A stretch of DNA of 64,000 bases from Astrothelium macrocarpum (taxonomy: Eukaryota > Ascomycota > Dothideomycetes > Trypetheliales > Trypetheliaceae), in NCBI GenBank assembly GCA_021030915.1, contig JAGEMR010000119.1, positions 1-64,000 on the forward strand, written 5' to 3'. Positions 32,113 to 43,076 of this stretch are shown here, in pieces. A model generated the notes under the pieces. That model searched no databases, had not been told where the DNA came from, and was given only the letters and a program-made list of their open reading frames with translations. A program made the position numbers and the translations under genes. The first letter of the stretch is position 1. Each line of letters begins with the position of its first letter.

Positions 32113-33321
32113 CGTGTAATTAGTGGACAAGAGTTAAAGGGACAAAACTTGTGTAAATGAAGTTGCCAACTCAAAGGGTAGAGAGATCGTTAATGAATAC
32201 TCAGACAAAATTCACCTTGAGAAGGTAGGAGCAGCTATCTCGGCGTTCCTAAACCGTTTTCAAAGCAAGTCCTTAGTCAAGTGCGTTGGTTCTCTACAAT
32301 AGCCTAACTGTGCCACTCATCTTTCCCCCAGATCTCACAGCCAATTGGAAGGTAAGTGTAGGACAGAGCTGAAACTGGTATACTAGCTTTGTCGAAACTC
32401 TAAACGTTCATGTGCCAATCGAAATGCTGGGATGTTATAGTTCACCATCGATTGGTCGTCATTTCCTCGTGGCCAAATCACGGGTTACAGCTTGCTAGGC
32501 ATCAGTATATAGCAGCTAATTTTATAATATGTCTAGCTTCACAGTTAGTTGCACGACCGTTGTGTCAGCTAAAGAGGATATGTCATCCCCCCTCCAGCCC
32601 TTTTTGTGCCGCACCTAGTGCCCGAGTCATACGGTGGACAAACTGCACATAATATCCTGAACCACTGACTGAATCGCAACTGGCCATGTGGAAACAAGCT
32701 GCGGTGACGTTTTTATAAAGAATTGAGGGTAAGTCACGCTTGCGTTTGAAGAATTTGTGGTGTACTTGTGGTGTACTGGCCGATCGGAAATTCAGCCCTG
32801 GGTTGAGGTGGTCTTTCACGTGCGCTAATCAAGCTGTGATCTTGTTCACTGCCTGCCGTTGCCTAACACTCGTACAGTTTACCACTTGTGTGGAAAAGCG
32901 CGCCGGAAAAATTTCCTTCAGACAAGCCATTCGGAGGAGCTCAGGTGCGTTTCATAGGCATGGAGCTGTCCATCCTCACTTTTCTTTGCATTGCTAACTC
33001 TTGTGGGTAAGCTGCCCTACTTAATTCCAATTCACCCTTGCCATCCTCTAATATCATATTTTCGGTTCTATAACTTCATCACCGGGGCTTTCACTGGAAT
33101 GGATTGGTTCTCTCGACCTCACAGGCAACAAGTCTTGAGGCAGCTCTTGAGGTCGTTGTTCAAGGGTACCTAGCACTCTTCTTCAACCGCCCGCCATCGT
33201 TCGCGCTACGTACCAAAGATCCTGTAGTACGAAGCCAACAACACCACTTAGACTCGTGTTGGAAACGGCTCTAGACCAGTATTTCGACAATCTTTGGATT
33301 ACATATTGTGTTCTATAGATC
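32113..33321. other. Intergenic region, divergent promoters
   Basis: About 1.2 kb between the start codons of the Cys/His-repeat protein (minus) and the FunK1 kinase (plus). Short frames only. No repeat or RNA gene is recognised. Confidence 0.4.
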
Positions 33322-35142
33322 ATGGAGAATCACCCGGCGTTAAATCATTCGCTGACCCCACCGGCATCCACGACGGACGATCAAGAGATTCTTGAGAACA
33401 TAGACGCCCGCATGCACGGCCCCATGAGCGGATTTGTCAAAAAATACTTTGGAAAATTTCAATACATCCACCAAGATGCTCTATTGGAAATTCAGGCTCC
33501 TGGAAGAGTTAGCGGTCGCTATGCTGTTCCATCGGCTGCCCCGTCCCCCGAAAATTTCCTACACTGGTTTTCCAACTATGTACTGCAGGAGCTTGACGGC
33601 GTCCGAGGCTCTTGGCATATTTCTAGTGGTAACGCAGCACTCGAGCGCGACGATGCCAAGGACAGTACACGGGTCCTTTTGACCATGCCCACTTCGGCGA
33701 CCTCGAATGTACAGATGAGATGGGAAAGTGTCCAGGTTATTGGCCAGTTTTACCCCCATGATTGCGTTTTTTATCAGGATGGACTATTACATCTCTGCCG
33801 GTCCGCATTTCAGGTCTTTGCCAGCCAGCCTACGCGGCTCTTCTTACATGGCTTCTACATACGCAGGTCGCTAGTCGAATTCTGGGTCTTTGATCGATCT
33901 GGCTTATATTGTAGCGACGTATTCGATATTCGCAAAGATTTCATCCAATTTCTCTCCATAATTCTTAGTTATCAGCAAATGACGGACCAGGATTTGGGGA
34001 AAAGCAACATCATCAAGATGGACAAGGACGGTGACTACATGACCCTTGAAAGCGCGGTGATGCCCTCTTTGGGAAAGCTTTATCTCGAAAGCCAGCCAAT
34101 TGCGTTGCGTGAAGGCCTTGTTGGCAGTGGGACAACTTGCTACCGTGCTAAAGTGTCTGATTCGAATCAATGGGATTACGTCGTGAAGTTTAAATGGCGC
34201 TGGGCCCGAGAACATCCGGAAGACGAGCTGCTGGAGCTAGCCAAGAGGAAATGCGTCTGGGGTGCCGTCTCTCTTAATCACTATGAAGAACTTGAGAATA
34301 CCGCAAATCTACGTCGAGGTCTCCGGTGGGGGACGCACAGAAAACTAACCAAGACGCACTCTCGCGAGACATGTGGAAGTATTGAAATACGACGAGATGA
34401 AGTTATCTGTAATGCCGACGGACTTGTAGAACATACAGAAGAAACTAGCGAGTTTTTTCAAAATCGTATCCTTGCCTGCATCGTTACTTCTCCTGTTGGT
34501 AGACCTCTTCACACGTTTCAGTCTCTGATAGAGTTGCTTCAAGTTTTTCGTGATGCTATCAAGTGCCACCGATCACTCTATTATGATGCCAAGGTTCTTC
34601 ACCGAGACATATCACCGGGAAACATGATCATTCTGGATGACCAAGATAGAGGAAAGCCGAAGGCGGTTCTGATAGACCTTGATTCCGCAATGGAGCTCGG
34701 CGAGGAATCAGGGACAGGGTCCCAAATTACCGGTACCAGACCATTTATGGCTATTGGCGTTCTAAAGAGCGAATTTCCTACTTATCGGCACGACCTGGAA
34801 TCCTTCCTTTATGTCTTCCTGTGGACAATCATAACGAATCACACAGAGGAACTCCCAGAGGCGAGCAAGCTCCGGCAATGGAGCAATGGTGGCTGGCACG
34901 AATTAGCGGTACGCAAGTCTCTTGACGTGGATCAAGATGGCTTTCGGAAGATTTTGGCGGAATTTACTCCCGAATTTCAATCCCTCAAGCCGCTCGCCGA
35001 AAGTCTACGACAAATTCTATTTGATTCACAGGGCGGGATAATTTGGACGGGAACCGATAGCTCACTTGAAGCTGCAGATAGGCTCTACGATGGAATGATC
35101 CGCGTGTTCGAAGAGGCCATTGTTTCTGAGGATAGAAGGTAG
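33322..35142 (+). CDS. FunK1-type fungal protein kinase
   Basis: Single-exon 606-aa protein of the fungal-specific kinase family FunK1 (PF17667). A likely catalytic lysine lies in YVVKFKW (about residue 289). The catalytic loop is VLHRDISPGNM (about 428-438), and the metal-binding site is LIDLDSA in place of DFG, typical of FunK1 and related aminoglycoside-phosphotransferase-like kinases. It is followed by TGTRPFMAIGVL and the RHDLESFLYVFLWTI block that is nearly diagnostic of the family. The N-terminal ~250 residues (LFLHGFYIRRSLVEFWVFDRSG) are the usual FunK1 N-lobe extension. Substrates are unknown. The family expands strongly in some fungi and often lies near accessory genes, as here. Confidence 0.92.
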   Translation: MENHPALNHSLTPPASTTDDQEILENIDARMHGPMSGFVKKYFGKFQYIHQDALLEIQAPGRVSGRYAVPSAAPSPENFLHWFSNYVLQELDGVRGSWHISSGNAALERDDAKDSTRVLLTMPTSATSNVQMRWESVQVIGQFYPHDCVFYQDGLLHLCRSAFQVFASQPTRLFLHGFYIRRSLVEFWVFDRSGLYCSDVFDIRKDFIQFLSIILSYQQMTDQDLGKSNIIKMDKDGDYMTLESAVMPSLGKLYLESQPIALREGLVGSGTTCYRAKVSDSNQWDYVVKFKWRWAREHPEDELLELAKRKCVWGAVSLNHYEELENTANLRRGLRWGTHRKLTKTHSRETCGSIEIRRDEVICNADGLVEHTEETSEFFQNRILACIVTSPVGRPLHTFQSLIELLQVFRDAIKCHRSLYYDAKVLHRDISPGNMIILDDQDRGKPKAVLIDLDSAMELGEESGTGSQITGTRPFMAIGVLKSEFPTYRHDLESFLYVFLWTIITNHTEELPEASKLRQWSNGGWHELAVRKSLDVDQDGFRKILAEFTPEFQSLKPLAESLRQILFDSQGGIIWTGTDSSLEAADRLYDGMIRVFEEAIVSEDRR

Positions 35143-36051
35143 ATGTAAAAGGTATGAGAAAGTCTGTTCTATCGCAGATTCTAGAGTCGCTCATCGTCGG
35201 CCGTCGGTTCACCAGGCTGGTCAATTAAATCGATACATTTAATACATTTCCAGCGCATCTAATGTCATTTTAGCTGAACCTGAACTTGATACACACTCTT
35301 GGTTTAGTATCAACGATTCAATATCAAGAGGTACCAGTGGCTCCGCGGGGATGTCAAAAGACGAATCGATTTCGAGTGATCTTTCATGAAAAGACGAGCA
35401 GCCTGATGAAGAAAAACGTGAAGACAAGCAGCGGGTGACAGATCTATCTACAATTTTGCTCGACTTGCTTCGTAGTAGACTTGTTAGAAATGTGGCGCTA
35501 AGATTGACGTCTAAGAATAGAAATTTTTGCATGAGTGTACTAGTACGAATCAGGAAATCTCATTTAAAATCCTTCAACGCCACTTTTCTCTTGGAAAGTC
35601 CATATACTCTGCAGAAGTAAATGGTGTTATTTATCTCAAAAGCGATAAGATAGTAACCGCTGAACGCATGAACTGCATCAGCGATTGACACGCCTTGAAC
35701 CCTCATTTGGTGAGTGCACATGCAGGTCTTGTATAAAGCCAATAGAGGCATAAGTATCGTGCTCGAAAGCCTTGATTCGATTTGGTACTAATAAGCGAAG
35801 CCGGCTCCCGCCCGTGAACATACATTTTGGACGCCACGGACTTTCACCTGCCGGAGCTGCGCTATGATTGAGTCAGCTTGTCCTGAAGAGTCACCGACCC
35901 GTGAAATAAGAAATGTCAATGTCTGAGATAATCCCGTGCGAGAGCAATCTCACCGATCTTTGGGCGTGCGGGAATATCTCAAAGGTAACATTTCTCATTT
36001 CAGGGGCTAGTGGAGTTGCTCCTTGCCTCTCCTCAACAAGCAGCGTTCACT
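35143..36051. other. Intergenic region
   Basis: Contains the doubtful 97-codon minus frame at 35239-35532 (listed separately) and, further right, the promoter of the Zn2Cys6 gene starting at 36052. A 63-codon minus frame (35560-35751) cannot be joined to the first by an obvious intron. Nothing else is seen. Confidence 0.35.
35239..35532 (-). CDS. Doubtful 97-aa Ser-rich hypothetical protein
   Basis: ATG frame convergent with the FunK1 gene and only about 100 bp from its end. The product is Ser-rich with scattered Cys and no recognised motif. It might be a short gene, a 3' exon of an unrecognised gene, or chance. Confidence 0.2.
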   Translation of the reverse strand: MQKFLFLDVNLSATFLTSLLRSKSSKIVDRSVTRCLSSRFSSSGCSSFHERSLEIDSSFDIPAEPLVPLDIESLILNQECVSSSGSAKMTLDALEMY

Positions 36052-37233
36052 ATGACCACGAAGCAAAAAAGCTGCGTGGCTTGTTTTCGAGCAAAAAGAA
36101 AATGTGATCTCAGGATACCACAATGCGCTCGATGCCGCGTGAAAAAAATCGACTGTCGGTACAAAACCGCCAAAGGCGATACAATGTTCTGTGCGAAGGG
36201 AACACCAAGCACGTTCGCATTCAGTAACGACTTGACTTCATCTTTGACCTATGGAGAACAAACAGTTTTGGATAACAACGACTTTGCCTCGTCACTGGAT
36301 CTCAATTTCGATCTTAATGGACTTGATACTTTGTTTTCAGCATTATCACCGCCAAATCCTCTCGAAGACCTTAGCATTCCGCTGCAGCGAGCTTCCATGA
36401 TTAGACTGAGGCCTGATTCCTTCGAATATTGCATCAATCAGCTCAAAAGCTTTCCTGAAAAATTCGCACGATCAGGAAGTACCCCCTTCATCCACGGTAG
36501 ATGTTACAAAGACAATATGCCATCTTCAATACGACGCGCATTCAGTGCATGCGCCATGTATGCCGGAAGAAACAAACTGACTGAGGACATGATCTACCAT
36601 GTGCTCGACGCTGAAGTCTCTGATCTCTTACAGAGCATGTCATCACAACTCTCATTTGAAGATTTGCTTGCTCACGTGCAAGCTCTTATTCTCTACCAAA
36701 TCATCCGGCTTTTCGACGGTGATGTTCGCCAACGCGCTTTCGCCGAACAGCATGAGCCTATCCTGGCCGTATGGACAGAGAACCTACATTCGCTTCTGAA
36801 ACATATGTCTCCATCCTCTTCCGTGCGTAGTGTCGAGGAGAATTGGAGCTGGAAAAGCTGGATGCTCATGGAAAGTGCACGACGAACGATTCTGATGTCA
36901 TTCTTTCTCCGTGGCTTTTATTATGCACTTAAAACTGGCTTCTGCCATAATCTCTCTGCCATGTTGGAGCTACCTGTCTCGACTCGAGCTATACTTTGGG
37001 AGCTTGACAGTCCGGCACGGTGGCAGTTGGCTTTGAAGGCAGCTGAGCCAGAGTTGATTTCTTATAGACTTTTCACACGCAAGTTGGGCGAGGGAGAGCT
37101 GGTCCTGGAAGATCTGGACGTGTTCCAAAGGTTACTAGCCGTTGCGTGCGTGGGAACAAACAAGATTGAGCAAACATATTTAGAGCGACATGGGCCCAAT
37201 GTAACGCTGGGCTCAAACGCTTCATCCGCCTGA
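36052..37233 (+). CDS. Zn2Cys6 transcription factor
   Basis: Single-exon 393-aa regulator. The ATG at 36052 lies five codons before the zinc cluster C-x2-C-x6-C-x6-C-x2-C-x6-C (first cysteine at residue 7), which is followed by a short basic linker. The remainder has the helix-rich style of small C6 factors (SARRTILMSFFLRGFYYAL; LELPVSTRAILWE) found next to secondary-metabolite or sugar-utilisation genes, and I do not see a full PF04082 domain. The next gene, 551 bp downstream on the same strand, is a GH27 alpha-galactosidase, and a GH12 endoglucanase follows. Control of those hydrolases is a reasonable guess but not shown. Confidence 0.88.
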   Translation: MTTKQKSCVACFRAKRKCDLRIPQCARCRVKKIDCRYKTAKGDTMFCAKGTPSTFAFSNDLTSSLTYGEQTVLDNNDFASSLDLNFDLNGLDTLFSALSPPNPLEDLSIPLQRASMIRLRPDSFEYCINQLKSFPEKFARSGSTPFIHGRCYKDNMPSSIRRAFSACAMYAGRNKLTEDMIYHVLDAEVSDLLQSMSSQLSFEDLLAHVQALILYQIIRLFDGDVRQRAFAEQHEPILAVWTENLHSLLKHMSPSSSVRSVEENWSWKSWMLMESARRTILMSFFLRGFYYALKTGFCHNLSAMLELPVSTRAILWELDSPARWQLALKAAEPELISYRLFTRKLGEGELVLEDLDVFQRLLAVACVGTNKIEQTYLERHGPNVTLGSNASSA

Positions 37234-37784
37234 GCCTAAACTATCTGTATTTCTGAAGAGAATACGGAGTAATTATCAACTAAACAATTACAACCTGTAC
37301 TCTGGAAAGGGAAAGGGATCAACTTTTTGCCACGTGTTGTATCTGAGGCCAAATTCTTCCTCAAATTAAATCTGGAATTCTGGAATGTTCATCAACAATG
37401 GTATCTACACCCTGGTCAGTGAATTTGTGGGAAAAAAGAAAAATCCCACCTCGGTTTTTCGGTTCAAACACCCCTGATTATGCCCTATACGACCAGCCCC
37501 GCAGAGCCGACACATCAACAATGATCTTCAGCAACGGCGACTAGCTTCTCCGCTTTTGCCCTGCAGATTCCGGGGATAATGCAGAACAACTTGACGAAAA
37601 GCAGTAGTTACACAAAAAACGGGCCTTCGGATCACACACTGCCATAGGCCCATCCTGCATATTCTTCCGAAAGCTCAGACTTTGTTGAGCCTTGTTGGAA
37701 GCTTTTATAATGCTGTTTTGATCGGTTCTAGAGCAAGGCTCGAGGTAGGTGACGCTTTGGTCGTTCAATTCTATTCTTTTTATC
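37234..37784. promoter_or_regulatory. Upstream region of the GH27 gene
   Basis: Intergenic region between the Zn2Cys6 factor and the alpha-galactosidase. A CCCCGC word near 37497 fits the CreA consensus (SYGGRG, reverse strand); one copy is weak evidence. No gene seen. Confidence 0.3.
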
Positions 37785-39391
37785 ATGGCTCTTCAGTCCG
37801 CGCTTTTCCTCTCCTTTATTCCAGGTATCTTCGGTCTGGTCCGTTCTGGCAATATAGGCCAAGTTCCTGCTCTGGGGTAAATTTCTCTGCCCACGTATCT
37901 TTCCGGGTTATGTTACTGATATTTGGGAAAGATGGAATTCATGGAATGCATATGGTTGTGACGTGAGCGAGGAGAAGATAGTCCAAGCAGCCAATTATGT
38001 AGTGTCCCTTGGACTAAAAGACGCCGGCTACGAATACATCAACATCGACGATTGCTGGTCTGTAAAATCCGGAAGAAATGCTACGACGAATCAGATAATT
38101 CCGAATGCGACGACATTTCCAGGTAGATAGATCTGCTAATTGCTTTGACTCTCTGTACCTGACAAAAGTTTGGCAGATGGCATCTCGGGAACAGCCGACC
38201 AAGTCCATGCACTGGGGCTGAAAATAGGCATATACAGCAGTGCTGGAACCCAGACGTGAGCCTTCTTACTAGATGCATGGTCTGACTCGCTAACCAAAAT
38301 GCAGATGTGCTGGATATCCCGCAAGCATTGGGTATGAAGATCTTGACGCATCTACGTTTGCTGGATGGGGAATCGATTGTGAGTTCTTTTCTTCGTGGCA
38401 TCCTTCCTCTTCCGGTCCTCTATTGGAGCGCTTCTAACGAACATACAGATCTCAAGTACGACAACTGCAATGTCCCCTCAAACTGGACTGACGTATGCGT
38501 CTCGTAAGTCCTGTCAAAAAGCCGTCTCGGGTCATTCCAATTCTAACCTATCATACCAGCTGCGTTCCCGACGACTGGCCCGCCTCAGCTTCTAACAATG
38601 GCTCTTGCTCTGGCCAACCCGACCTCTGTCCCGCCGGTTACAACTACAGCACCTCCAACACTTTCGGCCGCTACACACGCATGCGGGATGCGCTACTCGC
38701 TCAAAACCGCACAATCCTGTATTCCTTGTGCGACTGGGGCGATGCAGACGTCGAATCCTGGGGCAACGTGACAGGCAATTCTTGGCGGATGAGCAGCGAC
38801 ATCACGCCGACGTTCGAGCGCATCCTCGCCATTCTAAACGAAAACTCGTTTCAGATGGGCTCCACGGATTTCTGGGGCCATAATGATGCCGATATGCTGG
38901 AGATTGGGAATGGATTGTCAGAGGCCGAGTCGCGGTCGCATTTTGCGCTGTGGGCGGCGATGAAGAGTCCATTGATTATTGGCACGGATTTGAGCAATGC
39001 GTCGGCGTCGGATGTGGCAATCTTGAAGAATCCGTATTTGCTGGCGTTTAGTCAAGATCAGGAGGTGGGTAAGCCCGCGACGCCGTACAAGTGGGGTGTC
39101 AATCCGGACTATACATTCAATGTAAGTTTCCCGGCAGAGTACTGGAGTGGGGAGTCAAGCAATGGGACGTTGGTGTTGATTGGGAATTGGTTGAACGACA
39201 ACGTGACCAAGGTCGCCAACTATTCGGAGATTCCTGGATTGCAGGCCGGCGGAACTTACAACGTTGTGGATGCTTGGACAGATACGAGTATGGGCTGTGT
39301 GGCTGATGGTGTAACTGTTGATGTGGCCTCGAATGATACGGCAGCGTTCCTCATTCAGGAGGGCTGTGGATCAAACATTGAAAAGTGGTAG
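37785..39391 (+). CDS. Secreted alpha-galactosidase, glycoside hydrolase family 27
   Basis: Retaining exo-hydrolase that removes alpha-1,6-galactose from galactomannan or raffinose-type sugars. Six exons: 37785-37876, 37932-38122, 38177-38255, 38305-38378, 38449-38503 and 38560-39391 (introns 49-70 bp); the sum is 1323 nt, giving 440 aa. A signal peptide (MALQSALFLSFIPGIFGLV) precedes the GH27 start PALGWNSWNAYGCD, which is formed across intron 1. Next come INIDDCWS and the nucleophile motif LKYDNC (formed across intron 4). The acid/base Asp is in FWGHNDADMLEIGNG. Later blocks (FALWAAMKSPLIIGTDL, ILKNPYLLAFSQDQ) are intact, and a C-terminal beta-domain follows. Many N-x-S/T sites fit secretion. 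It is convergent with the GH12 gene, 312 bp apart. Confidence 0.95.
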
Positions 39392-39703
39392 GAATATAGG
39401 CAGTAGTTATCTTGAAATTGTAAGCATTTAGAGAAAGAGGGACTCTTCTCAAAGGATACTGCAAAATTGGCCAAAAATTTTCGTCGTCTTTCAGGTTTGT
39501 GATCTGCTCAAGTAGCAAAATTGTTTGACAAGATATTTACAGGAAAGTTGCCAACATGGAGATGGAGTTCCATGTGCTGTCATGAAATATTGAAGTATTT
39601 ACAAGAGAATCTGAACATGGCCTAGGCTTGGTTTCTACTGCGATAGTCCAAATTTTTAATTCCCGCGCTCAAATTACGTTGGCAATATGCTGGGTATCCA
39701 AGT
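39392..39703. other. Convergent 3' flanks of GH27 and GH12 genes
   Basis: AT-rich intergenic stretch between two converging genes. No gene or repeat is seen. Confidence 0.5.
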
Positions 39704-40609
39704 TCATGTAGTGATAGAAACGCTGTAGGCAGAGGTTGTGAATACTGCATTAGAACCACTAATAATGTGTTAATAGAATCTTCAGCAGTGAATGAAGTGA
39801 TTGAGAATAGAAACTTACGTGAAGGCCTCTGTGCCAGAGCTAATGCTGATGAGATATTGGCTCAAAGAGTAACCCTCGTTACTGTTCAAGAAGGTGAAGA
39901 ATTGCTTGAGGTCACCACTGAAGCTAGTTTGCTCACTGTCAGCAACGAAGCTGTAAACAGTGGTGTCACCGTTGGGTCCGCTGTAAAGTTTCCATGAAAC
40001 ACCATCGATGGTGGGGGTAGCAACAGGGCTGCCAGTAGAGGAGATGGGACCAGCACCACCAAGAGCAGCAAGCCAGATCATGATCTCATACTCAGCAGAT
40101 CCACCTGCGGTGGAAGAGGTGAAAATGTCGTAAGAAACGTCGGCCACGATACTGCTACCCGTATAGGACCAATCCCAGCTGGATGGAATAGAAGACACGG
40201 AGCTAAGTTGATCTTTGCTTGTGATTTGTGCATCGGCATAACTCTTGACTTGTGAAGATCTTTGAGAGCCGTTAGCGACATTTATTCTTGTATTTATGCA
40301 GATAAGAGGCATAATACCCTCCAGACCACGACCATGTGGTGTCCCAGGCGATCGTGTTTCCTGAAACGCTATTGAGTGAAGAGCATTGAGAGCCTGTACC
40401 AGCACCCTCATTCCAGAGATCCTGGCGTTCTTAGTAAGGGTCTTGCAGCATAATTTAGAAAAGCGGCAAACCTGGTAGAGTGTGTATGATCCAGTGGTAA
40501 TGCTATCCCATTGACCACACTGAGAGGCACGCTTCTCGACGGTCGTTGTGGGTGCCGCAATGGCAAGAGTTGCGGCGGACGCCAAAGTGAGGAACGTGCT
40601 TGGCTGCAT
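39704..40609 (-). CDS. Secreted endo-beta-1,4-glucanase / xyloglucanase, glycoside hydrolase family 12
   Basis: Beta-jelly-roll endoglucanase. Four exons: 40472-40609, 40318-40421, 39819-40259 and 39704-39758 (introns 50, 58 and 60 bp); the sum is 738 nt, giving 245 aa, the usual GH12 size. A signal peptide (FLTLASAATLAIAAP) is followed by a Kex2-like KR site, then SQCGQWDSITTGSYTLYQ|DLWNE across intron 1. The nucleophile Glu is in EYEIMIWLA and the acid/base Glu in GTEAFTG, the latter formed across the last intron. The C-terminus reads SNAVFTTSAYSVSI. GH12 members attack cellulose or xyloglucan; sequence alone does not decide which. With the adjacent alpha-galactosidase it suggests plant cell-wall use. 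Confidence 0.95.
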
Positions 40610-41860
40610 TATGAAATTGGGAGTGAACGAGTTTGTCTAGGGATTCAAAGAGAGTATATAAAGACTGATCCAAGAGAGGGCAAACCAACAATATGAAGGA
40701 TGAGGTCTTAGAAAAGAGGCCGAAGAGAGGAATTTATGAGCAGAGATCGGAAAAATACTGGCCGGTTTCTTCTGAATATTCCAGGGAAGAACAGAAGAGA
40801 AGGTTACAGAGGATCGTCATGGGATAGATTAAACAACCTACCTTTGAGGTCCAATTACTGGGACATCGCAGGGCTACACGATCGTCACGGGGTTCCCGTG
40901 CCATAGACTCAGGGTGGCGCTGGTGGAAATACAAAAGGATTCCCCGCAAAAACGTTTTTAGGGGAAACAATAGACCGGTCGGGTGTCAGCGTAGAAAGGC
41001 CACTAAGTACTCAAATCAATTTCCGTCAATCGGAGTGTCAGCGGGTATAGATGAAACAAGGTGGCCCTGCGCCGGCTGTGATTAAGGCCAAAGTGGACCC
41101 ATGACCTTCGCCGATGTTTTTGGCGTGTCTTGGTGCTGGTGCAAGGAGTCCTTGACTATCTCGCTTGTATAGGAGAATTCGCAAGCTGACATGGTCTCTG
41201 TACCTTGATCATTAACGTGTTCCACTGACAAAGAAATACCGCGTTGAAGGCTCATCTAGCTAGGTCCTTGTCGTAATGCGGTCAAGGCACCAATGCTCTC
41301 CATATGCTTCTCAAGCAGATCACTAATAATGATAGATCATCTTATTACAGTAGAGAAGTGGTTTAACTCGCCGATGGCATCTAGATCTAGATGAGAACGC
41401 ATTCAGGCATTAGAGGAGATGAACCAAGACGAATGCATCAAGGATTGCCGAATCGTCGGTGCGAACCGACGGGAAACTTCTCGAACGACGCTTCGGATCA
41501 CGTGGCTGTTAAGGACAACTAGATGGCGAGAGGACGAGACTTAACTTGATTAGGTCCATTGCACAACTTCACATGTCACGTGCTATGAAGAGCATTATTT
41601 GTGCTCAAATTGTGCACCATGCACACTTCAAGGATGCGGACCTGTGGCCAACAATACTGTCCCAGATCCGGTGATGGTCATCTCGAATGCCTACGTTGCT
41701 CACGTCCCAATGATCAAGTCACGCTCCTGACCTCGACGACGTCTTATCTGCAGCCTTTGCCGTGACCCTAATCTGGCTCTCTCCGTCCATTCTTTCTCTC
41801 ACCCACGCTCGAGTTTACGACCTTTGGTGACCGGGTCAGTGCGCAGCTCTTGAACCTACA
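40610..41860. other. Intergenic region
   Basis: 1.25 kb between the GH12 start and the ATG27 start. CACGTG hexamers lie near 41500 and 41578. The 60 bp before ATG27 are pyrimidine-rich. No gene, RNA or repeat is recognised. Confidence 0.4.
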
Positions 41861-43076
41861 ATGCGGCTTCTCCAAGCCGAGCTTGGACTCTTGAATCTCC
41901 TACTTCTTCCGAATGTCGTATCTTCTCTCACGCTAGACTGCGAACGGGTGTTAGTGGGCAAGCAGTTGTTCAATTTCAAATCGCTCGGGGGGCCTCATTC
42001 CGTCCATCACATTGAGGATACACCTCCGTCGATAGAGAACACAACCTATACGATAGACTTGTGTTCTGGTCTTGCAAAAGTAAAGGGTATACCTGACGGA
42101 GATCAGTGTCATCATAATGCTAGAGGTACGGCAACCACGCAAATTGACTATTCCACAGTCGATTCCCTTTTGGCTTGTTGCTAACGAACGGCTAAACAGC
42201 ATGTGCCATCAAATACGTCCACAATACTATAGACAACAGCACAAAAATTGAACAGGCTATACCAATCGCGGGAGAATTCGATACAAAATTACCACTGCAT
42301 CTTGATCCGACATTAACGCGGTTGAAGGAGTCGGACTCGCATTCTGATGCTGGGAAGGAGGGTGTAAGGATTGGGTTGAATGGTGGCAGGTATCCCATTG
42401 ATGATCGCAAGGGCAAAAAGCAAAAAGTTTTCATTGAGATGCTATGCGATCGTGACAGAACTGGACTTGAAGGTGTCCCTGGGGACGGGCGTGTGCCGTT
42501 GGATGACACGGATCCCAAATTTGCTTCACGAGGATATAGCGAGGATGACGGTGGAGATGAGGATGATGGCTCGGATGACGGAAATGACGACGGCGGTGAT
42601 GGTGACGAAGACGGTGAAGACGACAACGACGCCAGCTTGCGATTCATCAGCTATGGAGATGAAGAGAGTGGCTCGGGGATGATGGGTGTGCTGCGGCTGG
42701 AATGGCGGACCAAATGGGCTTGCGAAGGCATGGCCGATAAAGGGGGCGATGACGATGACGTCGATAACGGAGACGAGAAGAACAAGCATTGGGGCATCTT
42801 TACCTGGTTCATCATCATGTGGGTCTCCGACTTTCTCCATAACGGATACGTGATGAATATACGAGCTGACTAAATCGCAGATTGTTCCTCGCAGTTGCTG
42901 CGTACCTGATTTTCGGATCCTGGCTCAATTACAATCGATACGGTGCTCGAGGATGGGATCTCCTCCCGCATGGAGATACCATTCGTGATATTCCATACAT
43001 ATTAAAAGATTGGGGAAGGAGAGCTGTGAGTGCAGTACAAGGACCTGGATCTAGAGGTGGATATAGCGCTGTATGA
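41861..43076 (+). CDS. ATG27: Autophagy-related protein 27, transmembrane cargo-like protein
   Basis: Type I membrane protein that cycles between Golgi, vacuole and Atg9 vesicles. Three exons: 41861-42125, 42200-42818 and 42881-43076; 1080 nt, 359 aa. A signal peptide is followed by the lumenal domain with LDCERV, GGPHSV, TTYTIDLC, DGDQCHHNARACAIK (across intron 1) and IPIAGEF. A long acidic low-complexity insert (GGDEDDGSDDGNDD region, genomic 42540-42640) interrupts the lumenal domain. A single membrane helix (FTWFIIILFLAVAAYLIF, across intron 2) follows, then a short cytosolic tail with WDLLPHGDTIRD. The very C-terminus is YSAV, the tyrosine sorting motif known from yeast Atg27. All features agree with Atg27. 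Confidence 0.93.

Noticed and set aside
37785..40609. Secondary-metabolite cluster
   Set aside because: A C6 factor is present but no PKS, NRPS, terpene synthase or RiPP precursor is seen; the neighbours are glycoside hydrolases.
41861..42184. Reading ATG27 as a 107-aa single-exon protein
   Set aside because: The frame ends inside an intron; splicing at 42125/42200 restores the conserved ATG27 sequence.
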